Below, in pieces: positions 12,701-24,063 of a stretch of DNA of 64,000 bases (the first letter of the stretch is position 1; the number at the start of each line of letters is the position of its first letter). The position numbers and the translations under genes were made by a program. Below the pieces are notes generated by a model. That model was given only the letters and a program-made list of their open reading frames with translations. It did not search any database and had not been told where the DNA came from. Origin of the DNA: Heterostelium multicystogenum. Its lineage: Eukaryota > Evosea > Eumycetozoa > Acytosteliales > Acytosteliaceae. The DNA lies in NCBI GenBank assembly GCA_003667245.1, contig RCNN01000023.1, positions 62,001 to 126,000 of the forward strand, in the 5' to 3' direction.

Positions 12701-15700
12701 TTGCAGCCGATAAGCAAACATTCCAACCACAAGATAACACCAGAGTCTATAATTTAGATGCAACAACAAATCAGGCATTCGGAATCATCTCGTTCATTTC
12801 TAAATTTAAGGCTACTGTCGAATCGACTTCAAGATTCAACATAATCATTGATCCAACCATCTTACCATCAAACTCCAAGTATAATTATCCATTTGTCTAT
12901 ATTAGCTCTACCAACATTCCAAAGGATACCACATTAATTTATAATGTATTGTCCCAAGAAATTATGAATCACTATGTCTATCCAACAATTTCTAATAATC
13001 ATGACTCATTTGGAAACGCTGTGATAATGGTCCTCTCAAAATTCATTGAAATGAAAATGAACAATCCCACAACTACTCCAGTACCACTACCATCAAGTGA
13101 TTTCTCATCATTTACACTTCCATTCCCTCTATTAACAAAGCATGATATTAAGATCAAACCGTATGTAAACTACATGTCTAGATTTTATGAACAAACAACT
13201 AACTTTTTTATTCAGAGTTGTAACAGCAAATGATTTCACTAAAGTGGCATATCTATTTTGGAATTTGATGACTCAAACTACTAATCCAGTACTATTCAAA
13301 GATATTATTTTGGATTTGGATCTGTTTAAATCAACTTCTGCACTAGAGTTATATGATAGATATAAACCCAAGATCAATCCTGTCAATCCAGATATTGAAA
13401 ATCTTTTCAGACCACCAAGTAGTTCAACAGGTTCAAGATCTTTCATCCTCAAATCAAATTTCAAACAACCAAGTTCATCTGGTCTCTCCTCTCTCTTTGG
13501 ATTCGAATACAATCAATCACAAAGAGATCTTTGAATTAAATGCTGTCCAAACAGGTCAACTTATTGATTCATTTTATAATTGGATTGAAAATAGATTGAT
13601 TTCAACTCTAGTTGGATCTTCACATTCTAATGAAATCAGATATCTCGATGAAAGATTCAAATCATTATTTACTAAGGATCTTTGTCCACAATTTACCATA
13701 GATAGTATCTCGCACTATGAAATTTGTAGACCAATGTCAATAGTTGAATATACCAATGTTTTGAAACAGGCTCAACACTATGTCACTACAATTAAGTTCT
13801 CTTCTGGTGAGATGGAATACTACTATTCCCCAAAACCCGTAGATTTCTCTTCTATGTTTTTGGATTCAAATACATTTGATGGTTTACTAATTGCATCGCT
13901 CAATTCCCAGCTTTGTGATATTAAACTCATTAAAGAATCACAACTTGCATCGATTGAATCGATTGACATATGTAAAATTCCAACGATCAGTGGTATCATT
14001 CCTTCAGAAAATGATAAAGTGATTACAATTATGGGAAACAATTTTGAATCTGACACTCAAATTTCAATTTCAGAAGGATTCAATGCACCTCAAGACAATT
14101 ATTGAACAGCTCAACAATTGTTTGTGAAGTTCCAACTCTTTCTGATATCAATAATATTGTCAAACTTGACAATATTATCAATGATAAATCATTTTATTTC
14201 ACAAGCTATTGTCCAGTTGCCAAAGATATTGTTTCTAGCAACAACAAGGTAAAAGAAGGTGATATCATTGAAGTCAAAGGAGATTATTTTGGCAATTCAT
14301 TGTCGGATATCAAAATTTTTGTTGGAAACCAGGAATGTATGATCATACAAATTCAAGACTCCTCTATCAAATTTATCACTCCTTCATATTTTGTCAACAA
14401 TTACCAATTGGAATCAAAAGAAATAACTGTCCACTGGTTCAATCCAGTCAAAAAATATCATTTGAAAACTTGGTAATTGAAAGCGTAGATATTCAATCTG
14501 AATATGTATATCCAGGTGATTATGTATTTATAAATGGTCAATCCATTGGAGATTCACAAAATACTAGACTCTATATCAATGATAAGCAATACCCAATTGA
14601 AGTAATCGGTACCAATTCATTGAAATTCATGATTCCAAATGATATACAAATTCCAACAAACGACAACATAATATCATTCAATGTGAAATTGGGAAATTCT
14701 GTTTCTACAAAATCGTTCAGACTTTCGCCAAGCTATTTTGTTCCAATCTCCTCATCATTTTCAACAATAACGATTCCAACTCATGGAGGTCCTGTCATTT
14801 TTGATGGTGACTCTTTTGGAATATCAACAAATGAAGTTGACATCACACTTAACAATGATATCAAACTCATAGATTGCAAGAGATATCAATACTTCATTGA
14901 ATGTCAAGTTCCACCAGGAATTGGAAGCAACTTTACAATCTTAGCACAATCAATCAAATTGCTGTCGATCCACAATCATCTTATATTTCTTATGAAGCAC
15001 CACATATTGATACATTTGCTATTGATGGATCAAGAATCTCAATCAAGGGACAAAACTTTGTTCCCAAAGGAGTTCAATCAAATAACTTAGTTTCTCAAAT
15101 TTACTTTAGAAGTGAATTAGTACTATGGAAATCATGCATTCAACCAATATTTGTTGACTCTCAAACAATTGTTTGTGAGGATTTTGACAAATTACTTTTA
15201 AATCCAAATCAATTCCAGATTCAAGCTAAAATTGGAGGACAAACATCAAATATTGTATCATTAAAGAAGGTACCATTCATTGAAGGATATGTGTATTCAG
15301 ATGAGAACCTCAATAACATCAAGGATAGAATGGAAAGGATAATTTCTGATTGTAGTGTTAAACTTTCAACCAACGGAGTTCCCAAATACGAAACAAACTG
15401 TGATTCTAATGGATACTATTTCTTTACTGATGTAATTCCTGGACAATATGAGATATCAAACAAATTATCTCAACTAAGCAACTATATCGTCATCGACTCA
15501 CTCATAAGAGTAGAAATATCAGCAGAGACCCTAATCGTTCACAAAGATATCAGTGTCATTCAAGATACTGGATATCAGTGCACCGCAACATTGTATTCGA
15601 CTAAAGGAACAGAATTGACTTTGCCATATGGTGAGTATGATCTAAAATCCTATGATTGGTGTGATTCCAATTCAAATTGCAGTTACGTAGTTACATCCAT

Positions 15701-18533
15701 TGTAAGTAAAAATCACATTTGAAATGTACGATATATAACTAACCAACATACCAAATTGTTAATTAGGCATATGATACAAATTGCTTGGCAACAATTAGTG
15801 GTTCATTACTCTCCATTACATACTGTAAGTCTATTTTATGTACTATCACTTAGTTTTTAATATTGATCTAAATTTAAAATTATTAGCCACACCTGTTACT
15901 TTCAATTTAGTAAAAGACAGTTTGATACCTCCCACATATATCATAGGATCATTTGTTGATCCAACCACTTTTGCAGAAATTACCTTTACTTATAATCAAC
16001 AACAATATAAGTTTAAACAATTCAACAAAAATGGTCAAATTAACTTCAAACTTCCAAGTAACACCATCTCCAGAGTCAACTTTAAAACATCAAAACCAAC
16101 ACAATTACCAATCCTGAACAATATTGAAGTCACCTCTCCAGCCACCAAAGAAATTCCTATTTTCATTTGGGCAAATCGAAAACAATCTCAAACAGTTATT
16201 CTCTATGATGATATTCAATCTACTGGAACTTCTCTCTCGCTTCCACCTGGATATTTCAGTGAAGAAACAATTAATCATCTTTCATGGACAAAAACTGCTT
16301 CAATAATGGTTCCTGATAACTATACACTATCATTGAATCATCAAAACTCAGCACCTCCAACCTATTATGGAGAAGGTCCCAAAGTTACAAATAATAATAT
16401 TCAAATAACCAAATCTATTGAAGTGTCTTACAAAAGTAAGTTTTTAAACTAACCTATCTTAAATTACATCTAACATCTTTTCCAAAGAATTATTCAATGG
16501 ACCAATCAATTTTTCAGGTGGATATTATCCAATTACTGACTTCTATCCAGATCAATCATTGATAGAATATTTAATTGAAGGTATGTTTAAATTGATAAAC
16601 TTAAATAACTTCACTAATTTTTCATAAAGACCAAAAAATGATTTGTACAAATGATAAATGCTTCTTTAAATCCGATATTGGATCTAAGACATTATATATC
16701 AAATATAATGGTATTAAAATATTCCAAAGTTATATAATTCAGTACACAAGTAAGTTTAAATGAATAACATCAATATATATATTAAAAAATTTTCTAACAG
16801 ATCGGTTATACTATTTTCAGAACCATATGGAGATTTAAATCAATACCCATATCTAGATTCGATGAATCCCGCAATGAATTCTCTAAAAAATCAATCAATT
16901 CCTCCAAATTCAATCTGAATCTTCTATTACCTCATACATTAAGCTTGACTCCACTGGTCTGACAATATCATCAAATGGAATGACTCTATTTTCAGTTCAA
17001 TCATCATCTTATTGGACCGCAACTTGTACTGGTGTTGAAACATTGGTGATTCAAAGTGATGGAAATCTTTGTATTAATAATGTTGGAACTAATGGTGTGT
17101 GTGTCCAAAATGGTGCTTAATGAGTCACTATTTGAAGCCAAGATATTTGCGATTGATTCCATATGGAATTATGCTTCAAAATGACTTGATGGAGCCGGTT
17201 TGGGTGAAATACCATCCCTCATATATTAACAAAATTGTTAGTGATGATTTCAAAAAAACATTTTGTCAATCCTTTGGTTTACTCTCCAATGTTCCTTGAC
17301 AATACTGGTTCCCAGAAACACACTTTATGCATATGGAACAGGAAGATATATCCTCAGTTTTAAACAAATGGAATTCACTATTTGGGATTAGATAAAGATA
17401 TTTGCCAACTGAAGATATTTGATAATATTCAACTTACAGGATCCCCCATATACACTACCGACTATAGTATTTATAAATCCAAATAATTTCACAAAATCCA
17501 ATTGCCGTTTGAACTTTGGTACAGATGGAAACTTATGTGCTCTTTCTCAAGATGGTACAATAGCTTTTTGGTGCACATTCTCACATCTACTTGGAGGAAG
17601 ATACTTTGGATTACCACCAGCATACACTTCATCTCAAATTGGATTCTATGAGTTGAATAGTAAAGGTAGAATGATTTATGGAAGATTTGGATTACTCACA
17701 GAAATATCAAATTCGAAGATGATTCCAGGAAGTTTCCTTGTTTCAAGTAATCAAGAATTCTATCCTGAACCTGAGGATAGAATTATCAACGAAGGTGGTG
17801 TGATAACTAATGGAAAGGTTTACATCAAGCTTGAAGCTACTGGACAATTAGTACTGTACAGCAGCAATCCATATAATGGTGTTTCACCACTTCCAACAGC
17901 TTTATGGAGTACATCAACACCTACTGTCGCACCACAACGTCCATTCTATGCCAAACTTGAACCAAGTGGATTAGTAATAGTCGCACCGAATACAATATTT
18001 GCTCCAACAAAATTGATATCGCAACCAACGATACAACTGCGTTCCACGTGCATTGGATGGGATCTAATGTGATAAATGACTGGGGATTCTCATTCCTCAA
18101 AGACTCAAAGATAATTGGTGGATTGCTTTCAAAACCAGGATCATTTAATAACTTTTGGTCACCCTCTAATTTGTTAAGTAGTCAAATTTCAAACGATTTT
18201 TTAGCTGTTAGAAACTATTATAATGGAGTCATTGATGTACTGAATACCAGAACAGGTTATATTGTTTGGAAACTTCCAAACCCATCTAACCAAAATGTGT
18301 GCCCAGGTCAAAATCGATTATCATTAAACAGATATGATGGTTACTCAGAATTATGCATGAAAAATACTGGCTTAATATGTCTTCCGAACCCTGTAGTTTG
18401 GTGTCAACGATTCCCAGCAGGTACTCACTACCTTCAAGTTGTATCTGGTGTTCCTGAATTTGTGGGAACTACCGAAGATGGACAAATAATATGGAATGCT
18501 AATTTGGTCAGCTATGCTCAACTTTCTAAATAA
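6761..18533 (+). CDS. Giant secreted protein: TIG-like modules, intact DNase II domain, TIG repeats, SdrD-B-like and lectin-like modules
   Basis: Twenty exons: 6761-7142, 7198-7473, 7561-7857, 7921-8208, 8276-8572, 8638-8955, 9013-9870, 9926-10210, 10277-10577, 10636-10721, 10788-11146, 11207-11663, 11723-11981, 12052-13160, 13216-15701, 15767-15824, 15887-16435, 16518-16580, 16630-16749, 16821-18533; about 3,500 residues. A signal peptide (ILLFFNLIVLVHS) precedes about eight beta-sandwich modules separated by phase-1 introns. From about 10280, a DNase II domain: ISC, VSWWFTYKLG, YLYMDE, then AHAKGFVIYD with IHVTHSNPIFP (first HxK) and, near 11890-11905, DHSKF (second HxK) followed by CFGDGNR and ERGGGAIC. 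Then a helical region, TIG repeats (13,980-15,280), one SdrD-B-like module (FIEGYVYSDENLNN..., 15,280-15,540) and a Cys-rich C-terminus with B-lectin-type strands (IQSDGNLCI, FGTDGNLCAL). No membrane span or GPI signal is evident. Frame breaks at 11922, about 13515, 14098, 14450, 14950, 16890, 17115, 17300, 17384, 17443 and 18009, several in homopolymers. Likely a secreted nuclease. Confidence 0.88.
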
Positions 18534-18835
18534 TAATTTTTTATTCAAAAACAAACTTCTTTTCAACATATAAATATTTCTTGAATTCATTTATTAAAAA
18601 TAGTATTAAGTATTGAAAATATTGATAATACTATAAGATCATGATATTCAACAATATATGAACTTGTTCTTATGATTGAATAATTGGAGATTGATCTGTG
18701 CAAAAACCAAATGTTTTATCAAACATTACGTATACACTCCACCAAATTAATTTATTTAAAAATATGATCATCAATCATCATAATGTTTTTAGAGGATTCG
18801 GACATAATAATTAATTTTAGTATTCAAAGGAATAA
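18534..18835. other. Intergenic, convergent gene ends
   Basis: The gap of about 300 bp between the ends of the DNase II/TIG gene and the phosphatase gene is AT-rich. I see no ORF, RNA gene or repeat in it. Confidence 0.6.
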
Positions 18836-20330
18836 TTACCAATTACCCTTTGTCAACCAAAATTCATCTCTAACGGTATTGGAAGTTGAGTTAATAAACT
18901 GATATTGGAGATGAGTGTTGTTTGCAAATGAGACTACTCCATATCCAACGTCCAATAATCTAAGTCCAGTTGACCAAACTGGGCTGGTTCCTGCCATCCT
19001 GGGTCTATTTAATTCAAAAAAATTGATTAATTAACTACTCATTATAGGATCACATTAAATTAAAATTAATTACCTGGTCCTTCTTGGCATCCACCAGTTC
19101 CAACTACAAGATGTATAGTTGCCTGTGGATTGTCGTAGCTACCATAGTTGGCAACCTTTCCACCATAAACTGGTAATGTTCTTTCATAGCTGTGGGCATG
19201 ACCACCAATGAATAAGTCTACATTATATTCATACAACAAATATTCCAAACTGTCTGTTAACATAACTGTTTATTAAAAAAATACATGAGTTAGAATTTAG
19301 GATTTCCAAATATTAACTAATAATTTAATAAAATAATACCTTTATAATCATCCTTGGTACAGTATTCCCAGGTGGTACTGCAGTAGAATGGGCGGTGAGC
19401 ATAGAGTACGATCCAACCGTTTGGATTCTTCATACGGTAGGTCTTCAAGTCATTTTCGAGCCAGTTGTGTTGTGGTGACAATGGAAGAATCAAATGTTCG
19501 GTTGAATATGATACAAAGTGGACTCCATTATAATCAAATGAGTACCATGAGTCTCCGAGAGATGCTGCAGGCATGTTAAAAGTACGACGATAGATTGAAA
19601 AATCAACTAAAAAGATATCGTGATTTCCTGGGCAAACCATGTATGGAATGTGTGAAGAGATTGGATTGATCATACCCAAAAATTGATTCCAAACGGTTTC
19701 ATTTCCTAAATCTTTGGAATCTTTAGTGACATCTGCGTAGGCCTGAAGTGAAAATTGATCTTATTAGTACTCCAATCGCTTTAGGTCGAGTATCAATGAA
19801 CTTACGATATCACCAACATGAATAGCAAATTTGAAATCATCAAGACGGTCTACTATACGTGCAAGTGTACGGTGACTACCTCCATAGATACCCATGTCAC
19901 CATAGACAACAATGGAAAATGGACTGACCGTCTGAGAGTAGTCAGTGGCTGCAGTAGTGAAATTGTAGACTTCACTAAAGAGTTGCTCATTCTTTTCACC
20001 AACAGCATAGTAGTAGGTGGTCAATGGCAACAGATCTGAAAGCACAGCTGTGTTTGTGAAACCACCCCACTCAATACTGACGAGGTCTTCAATGGTTGCG
20101 ACAACAGTTTGCTCGTAGAGCGAGCTGTTAGCAACGAATGGACTAGTTGAGAATAAGACGATTGGTGATGAGCCCTTGGCGGCGGTGAACCAAGTGACTC
20201 TCATCTCTGAGACACTCTGAGTTAAGGCCAACTTGATACTAAAAGGTGTCAAATTGTTGGCAAAACAGCAGAGTCCATTAATCAATACCAAGAATGCTAA
20301 TGCAATAAATATATTATTATTTATCTTCAT
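18836..20330 (-). CDS. Secreted purple acid phosphatase (metallophosphoesterase)
   Basis: Four exons: 20330-19806, 19742-19340, 19265-19074 and 19004-18836; about 430 residues. It starts with a signal peptide (IFIALAFLVLINGLCCFA). An N-terminal fibronectin-like domain (MRVTWFT..., TTYYYAVG) precedes the catalytic metallophosphoesterase domain. All metal-binding blocks of purple acid phosphatases are visible: VVYGDMG, HVGDI with AYAD across the first intron, CPGNHD, YAHRPFYC and GGHAHSYER. The C-terminus carries the family signature around NNTHLQYQF and VRDEFWL. Purple acid phosphatases hydrolyse phosphomonoesters at acidic pH through a binuclear Fe-metal centre, in secreted or lysosomal locations. 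The last exon has one apparent missing base in the C run at 18981-18983 (minus strand); the splice phase is otherwise correct, so I treat it as a homopolymer error. Confidence 0.93.
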
Positions 20331-20834
20331 GATTTATTATTTTATATATCTATTTTAAACCTAATCTAAAGTGATTTCATTATGCTCTTTTGAATCCTTG
20401 GTTTGGTATGAAAAAACAAAATTATAAAAAAAAGTAATCAAATCGGCTTTTAGCACTCACGATCTTTTTCCCCCCGAAAATATCACGAAAACTCATGGTA
20501 GATATCTTACTTGGTGATGAGTGTTGTTGCCAGAATACACCATATTTAGAAATATGATTAAGTTTAATAAACTTATATATATCATCATTAAAGAAATCAT
20601 TTGTTTGTCTCATAGTTTTCAGATTGATTAGTTGCATTTGCTTGTTTCTTGCTGATTGTTGCTCGTTGCTTGTAAATTTAATTTATTATATAATACAAAT
20701 AAATAGACTTATCTAGTTTTTGTCTGTTTAATGGTGGATGGGTTTGTTGTTTGTCATTGGAATCGAAAGATTGATTAATTTGATAATTTTGATTGATTAT
20801 TATAATATAATTATTGTTGTTGTTGTTATTGTTC
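20331..20834. other. Intergenic AT-rich spacer
   Basis: This region lies upstream of the phosphatase and downstream of the COMM-domain gene. It holds only AT-rich sequence and a short ORF at 20422-20637 without recognisable features. It probably contains the phosphatase promoter and the COMM gene terminator; nothing specific can be assigned. Confidence 0.5.
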
Positions 20835-21328
20835 TTATTTAATTGAATTCAATTGACCCTGTACAAATTCTAAACCATCCAACATTGTATTTATAGTTTG
20901 TTTGTTTAATTCGAAAATCACAGTCTGTGTTGGTTGTTTACCATCTTCATCTTTTGGTTTGCTACGATCTTCAACCTAACGATTAGAGTTAATTAAGATT
21001 GAATGTTAGTTATCTATAATCCTCTTGTTAATCATTTGTCAGCATGTATGTTTTGACGACGAGCTGTGTCTGTATAGTTATGACCAGCCAACTAAGCAGC
21101 TGCTCTAACTACTTTACAAGCTGGATTGCAATGAATGAATTGTTGCGATGCCTATCACTCCAGAGAGTTACTAAATATTACCTCGAGCTTAAAAATTACA
21201 GTTGGAACAGCCATTCTCGACATGACATCTGATGAAGTCTTTACATCCATTCTCCAATCTAGATCTACCATTCTTGGCAAAGATACACCATTGCCAACGC
21301 TGCTCAAAGTTGGTGATTGTTGTGACAT
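20835..21328 (-). CDS. COMM-domain protein, COMMD9-like, apparently COMM domain only
   Basis: Two exons, 21328-21182 and 20975-20835, separated by a 206-nt intron with GTAATA donor and TTAG acceptor; 95 residues. The sequence matches the COMM domain of COMMD9: LPRMVDLDWRMDVKTSSD, SRMAVPTVIFKLE, then QTVIFELNKQTINTML and the final helix LEFVQGQLNSI. COMMD9 is a subunit of the Commander complex, which acts with retriever and WASH in endosomal recycling. The usual N-terminal helical half (about 100 residues) is not visible: the sequence upstream to the SRP72 start (21329-21668) is AT-rich and non-coding. Either the gene is a short COMM-only form or an upstream exon is too degenerate for me to see. 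An acceptor-like ACAAG just before the ATG leaves the second option open. Confidence 0.82.
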
Positions 21329-21668
21329 TTCTTGTAATCTATGATATACACTTTAATATGCAATAAATGATCGTATGATAAATTGCATACTTTTTTTAAT
21401 TCTATTTTATGCAAGTATCATAAAAATAATCTTCTAATCAATTTTCAAAAAAATCAAAGAACTTCCTTTCTCTCAAAAAAGTCAAAACATAAAATTAGAA
21501 AACTGTGTGATCATCATACTCTTTCCAATTAATAAATTTAAAGTTTGTTGCAGTGTTTTACAAAGTTACTTTAATAGTTTTATAGTTTTATAGCTTATAG
21601 CTTATAGTTTTATAGATTATTCAAAAAATTAGGATATAAATCATTCATTATTAGTTAGAGGATTAAGA

Positions 21669-24063
21669 TGGCAAACAAGGAACAGCCAGTTGATCAATTG
21701 TTTAGAGAGTTAGATGAGAATATCCAACAATCACAATACAAGAAAGCAATTAGAGTTTGTAATAAAAGTATATATCGATATTATTATGATGATAATATAA
21801 TAAAGACAAGTAGTTAATAATTATTTTGATATTTTAATATTTTATTATAGTTCTTTTGGTTAATAAAGCAGATGTAGAAGCTTTTCAATGTAAAGTCATT
21901 TGTTTGATGTTCAACTCTAGCTTCCAAGAGGCATTGGATTGCTTGAAGAATGCTGCTTCACCATCGACTCAGAGTGAGCCAATGTTGTTTGAGAAGGCAT
22001 ATTGTCTCTACTCACTTGCCAAGTACAACGAAGCATTGGAGTTGATCGACAAGTCAAAGCAAAAGCAACCAAGAATTCAAGAGTTAGAAGCTCAAATTGT
22101 ATGTCTAACAACAAGTAATAATCATTATAGACGAAGTACACTAATGACATGAAATTGACTATTTGTATGTAGTATTATAAATTAGAAAAGTATCAAAAGA
22201 CCATTACAATTTATGAAGGTTTATTAAAGGAGCCAGGATATGTAAGTAATACTACAGTATAGCTAGAGTTGAGTTGCAACCACTAATAGTATATGTATGC
22301 TACATATTAATATGACAGAGTGATTCAGGTGAATTCTTAACCAACTTGTGTGCTGCTTATATTGATGCTGGTAAACTACAAGAGTGCCAAGACTTGATCA
22401 ATAAGAACAAAGCCTTGATGTCAAAGACTTATGAGTTTGCTTTCAATGCTGCTTGTCTTGCTTTGTCAAAGAAAGATATAAAGACTGCTGAAACTCAATT
22501 GAAGCTCGCAAAGAGTATGTAGAATATTATATCAATACTTGAGGTTGCAAGTCTATAATGACTCAAACTAACGAATGATTGCATTGCTTTTTTAATGTTC
22601 TAGAGGTTTGCATTGATACTTTGAAGAAGGATGGATTCACAGAGGAGGAAATTCAGATTGAAGCTTCATCAGTAACTGTACAGCTAGGTTATTGTCAACA
22701 AATCAATGGTAACGTTGAAGATGCCTTGGAGTCATATCAATCTATCATTGACTTGTCGATTGGTGATAGCGCATCGTTGATTGCTTTGAACAACAGCGTT
22801 GCTTTGCGTAGCGCTGGCAACGACAAGCAAGACTACCAAACAAGTTTGGATCAAATCAAGTCGATTATCACTGAGCAAACTGAGAACAAGCTGACCACTG
22901 CTCAAAAGTGCACTGTCAACTTCAATCACATCTGTTTGCTTCTCCACCTCAAGAAGGTCGGTCAATGCGAAGAGATGGTCCGTGCACTCAAGACCAAGAG
23001 CAAGGACACCGACTTTAACGAGGATCTCGATATCATTGTCGCTACCCTCTTGTCCAAGGAGAAGAAGTGGCGTGAGGCTGAGGAACTACTCAAGAAGAAC
23101 AAATCATTAAAGTCACAACTCTCATTGGCACAGCTCTATCTCCTTGAGAACAACAACATTGAGAAGACTCTCGAAGTTCTCAAGTCGCTCGACGCATCCG
23201 TTCAATCAAAGCCAGGTATCGTTGCAACTATGGTCGCACTCTACGAGAAGTCTGGTGACATGGAGAAGGCAGTATCATGCTTGGACACTTTGATCACAGC
23301 TTTGGAGAACAAGAAGAACAAGACCGAAAAGGAAGAGGATTCATACATCAGCTTGCTAAAGTTGAATGGAAACTTCAAGATGAAACATCTCAAATACAAA
23401 GAAGCAGCCGCTTGTTACGAGAAGATCCTAAAGATCAATGCAAACGACTTGTTTGCCCTCCCATCATTCATTGTAGCCACCGCACACTTTGATCCAACCA
23501 TTGCACAGAAATACGAAGGAAAACTCCCACCACTCAAATTCAACGATAAGATTGATGTGGATGCAATTGAAAAGCTTGGATTATCATTTGACAAGTATGT
23601 ACCTCATATAATAGAATGGATAAAGTATATAATTCATGGACTAATCAACATTAAATTATTTCTAGGAGCGAAAAGTCTGCAGCTACTGCTATTACAGCTG
23701 GAAAGAAAACCTGTTAAGCCAGCAGCTGCTACTACTACAGAACCAAAGAAACCAAAGAGATTGCCAAAGAACTTCAATCCAGACGTCAAGCCAGACCCAG
23801 AGAGATGGTTACCAAAATGGCAACGTTCAAGCAACCGTGCTAGAAGAGGAGCTAAAGGAAAGAACAAGGACACCCTTTCAAGAGGTCCACAAGGTGTTGT
23901 CTCACAACAACAAGCTTCACAGTTGGCAGCTTCAGCAACCTCAGCCTCGAAATTCGATAATCAACCAACTCAACAAGCAACACAAAAACAAACCAAGAAA
24001 TATCAACAAAAAGAAGAAAGGAAAAGAAAAATTAAACAACATACAAATAAATCAATTACATAA
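21669..24063 (+). CDS. srp72: Signal recognition particle subunit SRP72
   Basis: Six exons: 21669-21767, 21851-22098, 22173-22241, 22319-22514, 22604-23594 and 23666-24063; about 665 residues. The start is MANKEQPVDQLF. TPR-type helical repeats fill residues 1 to about 500 (AFQCKVICLMFN, EKAYCLYSLAKYNEAL, KEAAACYEKILKINANDLF). The C-terminus contains the SRP72 RNA-binding signature RLPKNFNPDVKPDPERWLPK followed by a basic, Gln-rich tail. SRP72 binds SRP68 and 7SL RNA in the cytosolic signal recognition particle that targets ribosomes to the ER. One extra A in the run 23706-23709 breaks the frame just before the RNA-binding motif, and the extreme C-terminus is also uncertain; both are probably homopolymer errors since this is an essential gene. 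Confidence 0.93.

Noticed and set aside
13482..13522. Intron to explain the frame change near 13.5 kb
   Set aside because: The only GT-AG pair gives a GTCTCT donor, about 40 nt and no branch-like sequence, unlike the other introns.
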